This document shows positions 9,567-21,911 of a stretch of DNA of 64,000 bases, one piece after another. The DNA comes from Azospirillum sp. (GTDB taxonomy: Bacteria > Pseudomonadota > Alphaproteobacteria > Azospirillales > Azospirillaceae): NCBI GenBank assembly GCA_027486405.1, contig JAIXPD010000015.1:23769-87768 (forward strand), in the 5' to 3' direction. The notes below the pieces were generated by a model that saw only the letters and a list, made by a program, of their open reading frames with translations, made no database searches and had not been told where the DNA came from. A program made the translations under genes and the position numbers. Positions within the stretch are counted from its first letter, which is position 1. Each line of letters begins with the position of its first letter.

Positions 9567-10263
9567 CGCCCGCGCCGCCATTCTGGGAACGCTCCGCCGC
9601 ACCCGCGACGCCCACCCGCTGACCCCGCCGCCGTCCGATTTCACCCCGCTGGCCGAGAAGCAATGGCCGCCGGAGGAGCGGTTGCCCCGCATCCGCCGCC
9701 TGATGGAGGCGGTCCACACCGAGTTTCTGGAGGCCACCGAAGCCGATTGGCCCGCCGTGGTGACGGATTTCCTGACCCGCGAGGGGGCCTCCACCCTGCT
9801 CTACGCCCCCGAAACCATCGACGGCGCGAAACTGTCGGCGAACACCCATTCCCCCTCTCCCCCCCGGGGAGAGGGACGGGGTGAGGGGGATGTCGCAAGC
9901 AGCCTCACCCTCATCCCTTACGACCGGCCCATCGAAGACTTCAAACAACAGATGTTCGAGGGCATCGACGCCGGGTTGACCGGCACGCTGGGGGCCATCG
10001 CCGACACCGGCAGCCTGATCCTGTGGCCCAGCGCCCAGGAACCCCGGCTGCTGTCGCTGGTCCCACACATTCATGTGGCGCTTTTGCGGGCGGATGCCCT
10101 GTATGACAGCTTTTGGCAAGCGATGCGCGACGGCCGGTGGGCCGATGGCATGCCCACCAACGCCCTGTTGATCTCCGGCCCCAGCAAGACGGCGGACATC
10201 GAACAGACGCTGGCCTATGGCGTGCATGGCCCGAAACGGCTGGTCGTCGTGATTGTTCGCTGA
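9559..10263 (+). CDS. lutC: Lactate utilization protein LutC/LldG, carrying an in-frame repeat
   Basis: This 234-residue LUD-domain protein is the third subunit of the lactate-oxidising complex. Family features include YDRPIEDFKQQMFEGIDAG and the ETGSL-like segment DTGSLILWPSAQEPRLLSLVP. Just before YDRPIE there is an atypical stretch, [14 protein letters not shown] (about residues 97-110). It is encoded by a GC-rich palindrome of the kind normally found between genes. The frame is kept, so the protein is probably still made with an extra proline/glycine-rich loop. The ATG at 9559 overlaps the end of lutB. Confidence 0.93.
   Translation: MSDARAAILGTLRRTRDAHPLTPPPSDFTPLAEKQWPPEERLPRIRRLMEAVHTEFLEATEADWPAVVTDFLTREGASTLLYAPETIDGAKLSANTHSPSPPRGEGRGEGDVASSLTLIPYDRPIEDFKQQMFEGIDAGLTGTLGAIADTGSLILWPSAQEPRLLSLVPHIHVALLRADALYDSFWQAMRDGRWADGMPTNALLISGPSKTADIEQTLAYGVHGPKRLVVVIVR
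9851..9890. repeat. REP-like GC-rich palindrome inside lutC
   Basis: A 10-bp stem CCCTCTCCCC/GGGGAGAGGG (9853-9862 and 9866-9875) is followed by ACGGGGTGAGGGGG. It lies in frame within lutC and encodes the [13 protein letters not shown] loop. A closely related palindrome occurs at 15660-15686 between glp genes. Such units are usually intergenic. Confidence 0.75.
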
Positions 10264-10298
10264 CCCCCCTACGAAGGGTCAAGTTTCCAAGGCTGGCC

Positions 10299-10323
10299 CG
10301 CCGGTGCGATGACCGCACCGGCG
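10299..10323 (+). promoter_or_regulatory. Hairpin between lutC and pyc
   Basis: A perfect 10-bp stem CGCCGGTGCG/CGCACCGGCG has a 5-nt loop, 36 bp after lutC. No T-run follows. It could be a factor-dependent terminator or an RNA 3'-end stabiliser separating the lut genes from pyc. Confidence 0.45.
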
Positions 10324-10403
10324 ACCACGCCCGTTTGCGCCTGTGTCTCCGTTTGTGCCTGCACAGCCTGTGTCTCGCCCCATATTTTGAGGAACCCGCG
10401 CCC

Positions 10404-13400
10404 ATGCCGACGCCCGTCTTCCGCAAACTTCTGGTCGCCAATCGCGGCGAGATCGCCATCCGCGTGCTGCGCGCGGCCACCGAACTGGGGATCCCCACCG
10501 TCGCCGTCTATTCGACGGAGGATCGTTTCGCCCTGCACCGCTTCAAGGCGGACGAAAGCTACCGCATCGGCGAGGGCAAGGGGCCGATCGAGGCCTATCT
10601 CGACATCGACGCCATCATCGACGTCGCCAAGCAGACCGGGGCCGACGCCATCCATCCCGGCTACGGCTTCCTGTCGGAAAACCCGGCCTTTGCCGACGCC
10701 TGCGCGGCCAACGGCATCACCTTCGTCGGGCCGTCGTCCGACACCATGCGGCTGCTGGGCAACAAGGTCGCGGCGCGCAATCTGGCGGTGGCGGCGGGGG
10801 TCCCGGTGATGCCCGCCACCGGTGCTTTGCCCGACGACCCGGCGGAGACCGCGCGGCTGGCCGAGGAGGTCGGCTATCCGCTGATGCTGAAGGCCAGTTG
10901 GGGCGGCGGCGGGCGCGGCATGCGCGTCATCGAAACCGCCAAGGATCTGCCCGATCTGGTCGCCGCCGCCCGGCGCGAGGCGCAGGCCGCCTTCGGCAAC
11001 GGCGAAGTCTATCTGGAAAAGCTGGTCCGCCGCGCCCGCCATGTCGAGGTGCAGGTGATCGGCGATTCCCACGGCAACCTCGTCCATCTGTTCGAGCGTG
11101 ATTGCACGGTGCAGCGCCGCAACCAGAAGGTTGTCGAGCGCGCGCCCGCCGTCTATCTGACCACCGACGAGCGGCTGGGCCTGTGCGACGCCGCGCTGAA
11201 GCTGGCGCGGGCGGCCCAGTACCGCAACGCCGGAACCGTCGAGTTCCTGATGGACGCCGACACCGGGGCCTTTTACTTCATCGAGGTCAACCCGCGCGTC
11301 CAGGTCGAACACACGATCACCGAGGTCGTGACCGGCATCGACATCGTCAAGGCGCAGATCCGCATCGCCGCCGGGGCCGCCATCGGCGACGAGGCCAGCG
11401 GCGTGCCCGACCAGCCCGGCATCCGCCTGAGCGGCCACGCCATCCAGTGCCGCATCACAACCGAAGACCCCGACAACAGTTTCATCCCCGATTACGGCCG
11501 CATCACCGCCTATCGCGGGGCCAACGGCTTCGGCATCCGCTTGGACGGCGGCACCGCCTTTTCCGGCGCGCTGATCACCCGCCATTACGACAGCCTGCTG
11601 GAAAAGGTCGTCTCCTGGGCACCGACGCCGGAGGAGGCCATCGCCCGCATGGACCGCGCCCTGCGCGAGTTCCGCATTCGCGGGGTCGCCACCAACCTCG
11701 CCTTTCTTGAGGCGCTGATCGACCACCCGCTGTTCCGCAGCGGGGCCTACACCACCCGTTTCATCGACACCACGCCGGAGCTGTTCCAGCGCCCGCCGCG
11801 CCGCGACCGCGCCACCCGGCTGCTGACCTTCCTGGCCGATGTGATGGTGAACGGCAACCCGGAGCTGAAGGCGGGCAACCACCCGCGCCCGGCCGAACCG
11901 AAGGCCCCGGTCGTGTCCCACGACGCCCCGCCCCCCGGGCTGAAGCAGGTGTTGCAGACCCAGGGGGCCGACGCCGTCGCCCGCTGGATGCGGGCGCAGA
12001 CCAAGACGCTGATCACCGACACCAGTTTCCGCGACGCCCACCAATCGCTGCTGGCGACCCGCGTGCGCAGCCATGATCTGCTGGCGGTCGCCCCGGCCTA
12101 CGCCCGCCTGCTGCCCGATCTGTTTTCGGTGGAATGCTGGGGCGGGGCGACCTTCGACGTCGCCATGCGCTTCCTGAAGGAAGACCCGTGGGAACGGCTG
12201 GACGGGCTGCGGTCGGCCATGCCGAACCTGCTGCTGCAAATGCTGCTGCGGGCGTCCAACGCCGTCGGTTACGCCAATTACCCCGACAATGTGGTGCGCC
12301 AATTCGTCCAACAGGCGGCGGGCAGCGGCGTGGACGTGTTCCGCGTCTTCGACAGCCTGAATTGGGTGGACAACATGCGCGTCGCCATCGACGCCGTGCG
12401 CGACACCGGGGCGCTGTGCGAGGCGGCGATCTGCTACACCGGCGATCTGCTGGACCCGTCGCGGCCCAAATACGATCTGGCTTATTATGTGGGGCTGGCC
12501 AAGGAGTTGGAGGCGGCGGGCGCGCACATTCTGGGGATCAAGGACATGGCCGGGCTGTGCAAGCCGGCCGCCGCGTCGCTGCTGATCCGCACGCTGAAGC
12601 AGGAAGTCGGCCTGCCGATCCATTTCCACACGCACGACACCTCCGGGGCCAGCGCTGCCAGCGTGCTGGCCGCCGTGGATTCCGGGGTGGACGCGGTGGA
12701 CGCGGCGATGGACAGCCTGTCCGGCCTGACCTCGCAACCGCCGCTGGGGTCCATCGTCGCCGCGTTGCGCCACACCCCGCGCGACAGCGGCCTGGATCCC
12801 GAATCCATCCGCCGCATCGCCCATTATTGGGAGGAGGTGCGCGCCGCCTACGCGCCGTTTGAAAGCACCATCCGGTCGGGATCGTCGGAGGTCTACCGCC
12901 ACGAAATGCCGGGCGGGCAATACACCAACCTGCGCGAACAGGCCCGCTCGCTGGGCATCGAAGAGCATCATTGGGATGATGTGGTCCGCGCCTACGCCAC
13001 CGTGAACCGGCTGTTCGGCGACATCGTGAAGGTGACGCCGACCTCCAAGGTCGTCGGCGACATGGCGCTGATGATGGTGACGGGTGGCCTGACCGAAGCC
13101 GACATCCTCGACCCGGCCAAGGAAATCGCCTTCCCCGAGTCCGTCGTGCAACTGATGCGCGGCGAGTTGGGCCAGCCGCCCGGCGGCTTCCCCGAGGCGT
13201 TGCAGCGCAAGGTCCTGAAGGGCGAGGCCCCGCTCACCGCCCGGCCCGGTGCCACCATGCCGCCCGCCGATCTGGAGGCCGAACGCGCCGCCGCCGCCGC
13301 CAAGACCGGGCTGGCCATCGACGACCGGCAGCTTGCCTCTTACCTGATGTACCCGAAGGTGTTCACCGACTTCGCCCAGCACCGCAAAAACTATGGCGAC

Positions 13401-13850
13401 GTCAGCGTGCTCTCGACCCCGGTCTTCTTCCACGGGCTGATCCAGGGCGAGGAAACCAGCGTCGAGCTGGAACCCGGCAAGGCGCTGCTGATCCGCTATC
13501 TGGCGACCGGCGAAGCCGACGAGGAGGGCCGCCGCGCCGTCTTCTTCGAGCTGAACGGCCAGCCGCGCACCATCAAGGTGTCCGACCGCAAGGTCGCCCC
13601 GGCCCGCGCCGCCCACCCCAAGGCGGAGGACGGCAACCCGGCCCATGTCGGTGCACCGATGCCCGGCCTCGTCACCGGGATCCTGGTGCAGGTTGGACAG
13701 ACGGTGGAGGCGGGCGACTCGTTGGTGTCGCTGGAAGCGATGAAGATGGAAACCACCGTCCGGGCCGAGCGCGCCGGGGTGGTGGAGCGCATCGTCGCCA
13801 TCCAGGGCCGCAGCGTCGAAACCAAGGACCTGCTGGTCGTGCTGGCGTGA
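10404..13850 (+). CDS. pyc: Pyruvate carboxylase
   Basis: This 1148-residue, full-length single-chain pyruvate carboxylase makes oxaloacetate from pyruvate, bicarbonate and ATP. It has an N-terminal biotin carboxylase domain (KLLVANRGEIAIR at the start, glycine-rich GGGGRGMR). A carboxyltransferase domain begins with TDTSFRDAHQSLLATR at about 535. A C-terminal biotinyl domain carries EAMKMET at about 1110, whose lysine is biotinylated. GAGGA precedes the ATG at 10404. It follows lutC on the same strand, so lactate-derived pyruvate is channelled to anaplerosis. The frame is open upstream, but conserved sequence starts at this ATG. Confidence 0.98.
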   Translation: MPTPVFRKLLVANRGEIAIRVLRAATELGIPTVAVYSTEDRFALHRFKADESYRIGEGKGPIEAYLDIDAIIDVAKQTGADAIHPGYGFLSENPAFADACAANGITFVGPSSDTMRLLGNKVAARNLAVAAGVPVMPATGALPDDPAETARLAEEVGYPLMLKASWGGGGRGMRVIETAKDLPDLVAAARREAQAAFGNGEVYLEKLVRRARHVEVQVIGDSHGNLVHLFERDCTVQRRNQKVVERAPAVYLTTDERLGLCDAALKLARAAQYRNAGTVEFLMDADTGAFYFIEVNPRVQVEHTITEVVTGIDIVKAQIRIAAGAAIGDEASGVPDQPGIRLSGHAIQCRITTEDPDNSFIPDYGRITAYRGANGFGIRLDGGTAFSGALITRHYDSLLEKVVSWAPTPEEAIARMDRALREFRIRGVATNLAFLEALIDHPLFRSGAYTTRFIDTTPELFQRPPRRDRATRLLTFLADVMVNGNPELKAGNHPRPAEPKAPVVSHDAPPPGLKQVLQTQGADAVARWMRAQTKTLITDTSFRDAHQSLLATRVRSHDLLAVAPAYARLLPDLFSVECWGGATFDVAMRFLKEDPWERLDGLRSAMPNLLLQMLLRASNAVGYANYPDNVVRQFVQQAAGSGVDVFRVFDSLNWVDNMRVAIDAVRDTGALCEAAICYTGDLLDPSRPKYDLAYYVGLAKELEAAGAHILGIKDMAGLCKPAAASLLIRTLKQEVGLPIHFHTHDTSGASAASVLAAVDSGVDAVDAAMDSLSGLTSQPPLGSIVAALRHTPRDSGLDPESIRRIAHYWEEVRAAYAPFESTIRSGSSEVYRHEMPGGQYTNLREQARSLGIEEHHWDDVVRAYATVNRLFGDIVKVTPTSKVVGDMALMMVTGGLTEADILDPAKEIAFPESVVQLMRGELGQPPGGFPEALQRKVLKGEAPLTARPGATMPPADLEAERAAAAAKTGLAIDDRQLASYLMYPKVFTDFAQHRKNYGDVSVLSTPVFFHGLIQGEETSVELEPGKALLIRYLATGEADEEGRRAVFFELNGQPRTIKVSDRKVAPARAAHPKAEDGNPAHVGAPMPGLVTGILVQVGQTVEAGDSLVSLEAMKMETTVRAERAGVVERIVAIQGRSVETKDLLVVLA

Positions 13851-13864
13851 GGGAGGGCGCGATC

Positions 13865-14086
13865 ATGTCCACGCGCGCCGCCACCGGGGAGCCGCAGCGG
13901 CTCTACGAAGCGATCCTGCACCTGCGCAAGCTGGGCCACGACGTGCGCCGGGCGGGCCAGGGTCGCCACCACCGCCACCGTCATGTGCTGGACGGGGCGG
14001 AGATCAGCGACGCCGCCCTGTTGGAACTCGCGATGACGCGGTTCCGCCGGGCCGCACGGGGCGGCGGACGAACCGCCCCGGAGTGA
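13865..14086 (+). CDS. Small hypothetical protein downstream of pyc
   Basis: This is a 73-residue protein of unknown family. It starts at an ATG 14 bp after pyc and follows a GAGGGAGGG ribosome-binding site. It is basic, has a histidine/arginine-rich centre (GRHHRHRHVLDG), and ends in a predicted helix (SDAALLELAMTRFRRAA). No signal peptide or membrane segment is seen. The spacing indicates co-transcription with pyc. The good ribosome-binding site and spacing support a real gene; function is unknown. Confidence 0.6.
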   Translation: MSTRAATGEPQRLYEAILHLRKLGHDVRRAGQGRHHRHRHVLDGAEISDAALLELAMTRFRRAARGGGRTAPE

Positions 14087-14101
14087 CCTTGAGCGAACCG
14101 G

Positions 14102-14137
14102 ATCCCGTCGGCGGCACACCGCCGCCGATGGGATTTC
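14102..14137 (+). terminator. Terminator after pyc operon
   Basis: A 13-bp stem (14102-14114 with 14122-14134, one G-U pair) with a 7-nt loop is followed by a short TTT. It lies between the plus-strand small gene and the convergent glpK. Confidence 0.6.
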
Positions 14138-14150
14138 GATGCAGGGGATG

Positions 14151-15641
<1,491 letters not shown>

Positions 15642-15659
15642 GGGTGCTTCCCCCTTTTC

Positions 15660-15686
15660 CCCCTCTCCCCCCCGGGGGGAGAGGGG
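15660..15686. repeat. REP-like GC-rich palindrome between glpK and glpV
   Basis: A 13-bp perfect inverted repeat (15660-15672 and 15674-15686) around one central base has the arm CCCCTCTCCCCCC. It is the same type as the unit inside lutC, here in the usual intergenic position just upstream of glpK. Confidence 0.75.
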
Positions 15687-15709
15687 ATTGGTCGATGGTG
15701 TCGGACATG

Positions 15710-15741
15710 AAAAACGGGGGCGGCGGCGGGCCGCCGCCCCC
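15710..15741 (-). terminator. Rho-independent terminator after glpV
   Basis: Read on the minus strand, an 11-bp GC-only stem (GGGGGCGGCGG with its complement) and 4-nt loop is followed by GTTTTT. It lies about 50 bp after the glpV stop codon and before glpK. Confidence 0.8.
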
Positions 15742-15792
15742 AGGTTTACCCCCGGCGCAACCAGGAGGGTGAACCGTCAACCGCAACCCGTG

Positions 15793-17580
<1,788 letters not shown>

Positions 17581-17635
17581 GATTCCTCCCAATTGGATCA
17601 AATCTTGGTTGACCGAGAGAGCTGTTCTTGAAGGA

Positions 17636-17661
17636 CCGGTTCGGTTCTTCAGCCGAACCGG
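17636..17661 (-). promoter_or_regulatory. Intercistronic hairpin glpU-glpV
   Basis: A 9-bp stem CCGGTTCGG/CCGAACCGG with an 8-nt loop overlaps the glpU stop codon and precedes the binding-protein gene. It could act as an mRNA-stability element giving more binding protein than permease. Confidence 0.45.
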
Positions 17662-17927
17662 ATGACGAAGGCAGTCCACACCAGGGAAACGCCCAGCGCC
17701 CCCCACAGCGCGGCATCGGTCGCCGCCAGCCATCCCAGATGGATGAAGGCGCTGCCCAGAAGCCCGATGAACAAACGGTCGCCCCGGGTGGTGCGCATCG
17801 GCAGGAAGCCCTTGGCCTCCACCGTCGGCGACACCAGTTCCCACACGGTCATCAGGACCAGCATGGTGGCAATCCCGGTGAAAAAGAGCGCGGTCGGCAG
17901 GGTCCACGCCATCCATTGCAAATCCAT
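17649..17927 (-). CDS. glpU: Small membrane subunit of glycerol ABC locus (DUF2160)
   Basis: This 92-residue integral membrane protein has two to three hydrophobic segments (LPTALFFTGIATMLVLMTVW, LFIGLLGSAFIHLGWLAA, ALWGALGVSLVWTAFVI). It matches the DUF2160 protein placed between permease and binding-protein genes in rhizobial glycerol ABC operons. The ATG at 17927 follows GGGAGGT, 14 bp after the glpQ stop. Its precise role is not known; an accessory membrane subunit is likely. Confidence 0.88.
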   Translation of the reverse strand: MDLQWMAWTLPTALFFTGIATMLVLMTVWELVSPTVEAKGFLPMRTTRGDRLFIGLLGSAFIHLGWLAATDAALWGALGVSLVWTAFVIRFG

Positions 17928-17943
17928 GGTCGCGACCTCCCGA

Positions 17944-18809
17944 TCACACGCGGCCCAGGGCAAAGCCCTTGGCGATGTAGTTGCGGACAAACCAGATCAC
18001 CAGCGCGCCCGGCAGGATGGTCAGCACCCCCGCCGCCGCCAACAACCCCCAATCCATGCCCGACGCGCTGACCGTGCGGGTCATCGTCGCGGCGATCGGC
18101 TTGGCGTTGACCGAGGTCAGCGTGCGGGCCAGCAACAGTTCCACCCAGCTGAACATGAAGCAGAAGAAGGCGGTGACACCGATCCCGGCGCGGATCATCG
18201 GCATGAACACGGTGGTGAAGAAGCGCGGGAAGCTGTAACCGTCGATGTAGGCCATCTCGTCGATCTCACGCGGCACGCCGGACATGAAACCTTCCAAAAT
18301 CCACACCGCCAGCGGCACGTTGAACAGGCAGTGGGCCAGCGCCACCGCGATGTGCGTGTCGAACAGGCCGACTTCCGAATAGAGTTGGAAGAAGGGCAGC
18401 AGGAAGACAGCGGGCGGGGCCATCTTGTTGGTCAGCAGCCAGAAGAACACATGCTTGTCGCCGATGAAGCGGTAACGGGAGAAGGCGTAGGCGGCGGGCA
18501 AGGCCACCAGCAGCGAAATCACCGTGTTCAGCGTGACGTAATAAATCGAGTTGATGTACCCGCTGTACCAGCTCGGGTCCGTAAAGATGATGGCGTAGTT
18601 CCGCAGTGTCGGCGCTTGCGGGAACAAAGTCAATCCTGAAAGAATTTCCTCATTCGTCTTAAAGGACATGTTGACCATCCAATAGATGGGCAACATCAGG
18701 AAGACGATGTAGGCAATCAGGATGATGGTTCGGCGCGACACCCGTGACTGAGCCTTGCGGATGTTGGCGGGCGCGGTGAGAGAACCAGGGGCGAGAGCGG
18801 CGGCCTTGC

Positions 18810-18813
<4 letters not shown>
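17944..18813 (-). CDS. glpQ: Glycerol ABC transporter permease
   Basis: This 289-residue inner-membrane permease of the MalG/UgpE type has six predicted membrane segments. The cytoplasmic EAA loop reads EIDEMAYIDGYSFPRFFTTVFMP and contacts the ATPases. The ATG at 18813 overlaps the glpP stop by 4 bp. It pairs with GlpP. Confidence 0.95.
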
Positions 18814-19685
<872 letters not shown>

Positions 19686-19697
19686 GGCGTTGGCTCC

Positions 19698-20795
19698 TCA
19701 ATTCACGAGATAGCTGTCGTGGTAGAGCTTGGTCCACCGGGTGGGGAAGCGGATGGCGGCGTCGAGCGGGATCTCCTGATCCTCGGACACGCGGGCCTTC
19801 AGCGTGTGGCTGCCCATGCGCACGGTCGCCAGCTTCGACGTGCCGAGATCGTCCACCGCGACCACCTGCACCGGGATCGCGCCAGCGGTCCCGCTGCGGG
19901 TCAGCTCGACGAATTCGGGGCGGATGCCCAGCTCGAACTTGGCACCGACCTTCGGCAGCTCGTGGTTGGGCAGGCCGTTGGCCGAACCCGGGGCGAGCGG
20001 GATGGTGATGCCCTCGACGATGGCCTGATCGCCGCCCAACGTGCAGGGCATCAGGTTGATGCCGGGGCTGCCGATGAAATAGCCGACGAAGGTGTGGCGC
20101 GGCGTTTCAAACAGCTCCTGCGGGGTGCCGAGCTGGACCATCGCCCCTTCGTACATGACCGCGACCTTGTCGGCGAAGGTCAGCGCCTCCACCTGATCGT
20201 GGGTCACATAGATCATGGTCAGGCGGTATTCCTCGTGAATCTGGCGCAGCTTGCGGCGCAGAATCCATTTGGTGTGCGGGTCGATGACGGTCAGCGGCTC
20301 GTCGAACAGGATGGCGGCGACGTCGGACCGGACCAGACCGCGCCCCATGGAAATCTTCTGCTTGGCGTCCGGCGTCAGGCGCTGGGCGCGCTTTTGCAGA
20401 TCCGCGCTCAGGTCCAGCGCTTCGGCCACCTGGCGGACGCGGCGGTCCACATCGGCCTCGGGAACCTTGCGGTTGCGCAGCGGGAAGGCGAGGTTTTCGT
20501 AAACGGTCATCGTGTCGTAGATGACCGGGAACTGGAAGACCTGGGCGATGTTGCGCTCTTCCGGGGTGCAGCGGGTCACGTCCAACCCATCGAACAGCAC
20601 GCGCCCTTCGCTGGGAACCAGCAGGCCGGAGATGATGTTCAGCAGGGTGGATTTGCCGCAGCCCGACGGGCCGAGCAGCGCGTAGGCCTTGCCGTCCTCC
20701 CACTCCTGCGACAGACGGCGCAGGGCGTAATCGGTCGGCGAGCTGGGCCGGGGGTGATAGGAATGGCCCAGATTGTCGAATTCAATGGTCGCCAT
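19698..20795 (-). CDS. glpT: Glycerol ABC transporter ATPase with degenerate signature motif
   Basis: This 365-residue MalK-like ATPase has an intact Walker A (GPSGCGKST), Walker B (AAILFDEP) and H-loop (YVTHDQVEA). A C-terminal TOBE-type regulatory domain follows. The signature position reads LTPDAKQKISMGRG instead of LSGGQ, so one of the two ATP sites of the GlpS/GlpT pair should be non-canonical. The ATG at 20795 lies 12 bp after the glpS stop. Confidence 0.95.
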   Translation of the reverse strand: MATIEFDNLGHSYHPRPSSPTDYALRRLSQEWEDGKAYALLGPSGCGKSTLLNIISGLLVPSEGRVLFDGLDVTRCTPEERNIAQVFQFPVIYDTMTVYENLAFPLRNRKVPEADVDRRVRQVAEALDLSADLQKRAQRLTPDAKQKISMGRGLVRSDVAAILFDEPLTVIDPHTKWILRRKLRQIHEEYRLTMIYVTHDQVEALTFADKVAVMYEGAMVQLGTPQELFETPRHTFVGYFIGSPGINLMPCTLGGDQAIVEGITIPLAPGSANGLPNHELPKVGAKFELGIRPEFVELTRSGTAGAIPVQVVAVDDLGTSKLATVRMGSHTLKARVSEDQEIPLDAAIRFPTRWTKLYHDSYLVN

Positions 20796-20807
20796 GATGT
20801 CAGCGCC

Positions 20808-21911
20808 TCACGCGATGTTGCGCAGCATGCCGCGTCGGCCCTGCGGAGCGGCGACGAGATCGCCCGCCGTGGAGAAGACGAAGATGCGGTCGGGGTCGGC
20901 GTAGACCTGGATCTCGGACCCGATGGGGTGGGTGTGGACACCGTCCTCCCGCGCGATCAGCGTGGTGTTGCCGTGGCGCAGGTGGATGAAGGTTTCCGAA
21001 CCGCTGATTTCCGACAACTCCACCCGTCCGGTGATCGGGACCAGCCGTTCGGACCGGCGCAGCACCGTCAAATGGTTGGCGCGGATGCCGACGCGGCAGG
21101 GACCGGCGGGCAAATTGCGGTCGTGGGCGGACAGCGGCAGGCTGGTCCCGTCGCTCAGCGCCACCCGGTCGTTGGTCAGGATGGCTTCCAGCACGTTCAT
21201 CGGCGGATCGCTGAACACCGACGCGCATTCCTCGGTCGCCGGGGCCTGGAACACCGCGTTGGTCGGGCCGGTCTGCAACAGGCGGCCTTCGTGCAGGACC
21301 GTCACGGCCCCGCCCAGGATCAGCGCCTCTTGCGGTTCGGTGGTGGCGTAGACCACGGTGGTCTTGCCGTCGGCGAAGATGTCGCGCAGTTCGGCGCGCA
21401 ACTCCTCGCGCAGCTTGTAATCCAGATTGACCAGCGGCTCGTCGAGCAGCAGCAGGCCGGCGTTCTTCACCAGCGCGCGGGCGATGGCGCAGCGCTGCTG
21501 CTGGCCGCCCGACAATTCGGCGGGAAGACGGCCCAGATAGGGGGTGATGCGCAGCATGTCGGCGGTGCGGCGCACCTGCGCGTCGATCTCGGTCGCCGAT
21601 TTGCCTTGGCGGCGCAGCGGCGAGGCGATGTTGTCGTACACCGACATCGCCGGGTAGTTGATGAACTGCTGATAGACCATGGCGATGTCGCGCTGGCGAA
21701 CCGGCGCGCCCGTCACGTCCTTGCCGTTTTCCAGAACCCGCCCGGTGGTGGGCGCGTCCAGACCGGCCAGCAGCCGCATCAGGGTGGTTTTGCCCGCCAG
21801 CGTCCGGCCCAACAGCACGTTGAAGGTGCCGGGCTGGAGCGCCAGGGACAGGGTGTGAAGATGAAGATCGGCGCCAACCTTTTTGCTGACGCCCTCAAGG
21901 GTTACAGTCAC
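20808..21911 (-). CDS. glpS: Glycerol ABC transporter ATPase
   Basis: This 367-residue ATPase has Walker A GRTLAGKTT, a canonical signature LSGGQQQRCAIARAL and Walker B LLLDEPLVNLD. The H-loop region reads VYATTEPQEALILGG, where the usual histidine is replaced by threonine. A TOBE-like domain ends the protein. With GlpT it powers glycerol import. The start overlaps the glpD stop by 4 bp. Confidence 0.95.
   Translation of the reverse strand: MTVTLEGVSKKVGADLHLHTLSLALQPGTFNVLLGRTLAGKTTLMRLLAGLDAPTTGRVLENGKDVTGAPVRQRDIAMVYQQFINYPAMSVYDNIASPLRRQGKSATEIDAQVRRTADMLRITPYLGRLPAELSGGQQQRCAIARALVKNAGLLLLDEPLVNLDYKLREELRAELRDIFADGKTTVVYATTEPQEALILGGAVTVLHEGRLLQTGPTNAVFQAPATEECASVFSDPPMNVLEAILTNDRVALSDGTSLPLSAHDRNLPAGPCRVGIRANHLTVLRRSERLVPITGRVELSEISGSETFIHLRHGNTTLIAREDGVHTHPIGSEIQVYADPDRIFVFSTAGDLVAAPQGRRGMLRNIA

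Noticed and set aside
10269..13646. A very long open frame antisense to pyruvate carboxylase, and similar ones opposite dld, the hybrid kinase and the BatA gene
   Set aside because: These follow from high-GC codon use on the real strand; their translations are arginine/glycine/histidine-rich with no family features.
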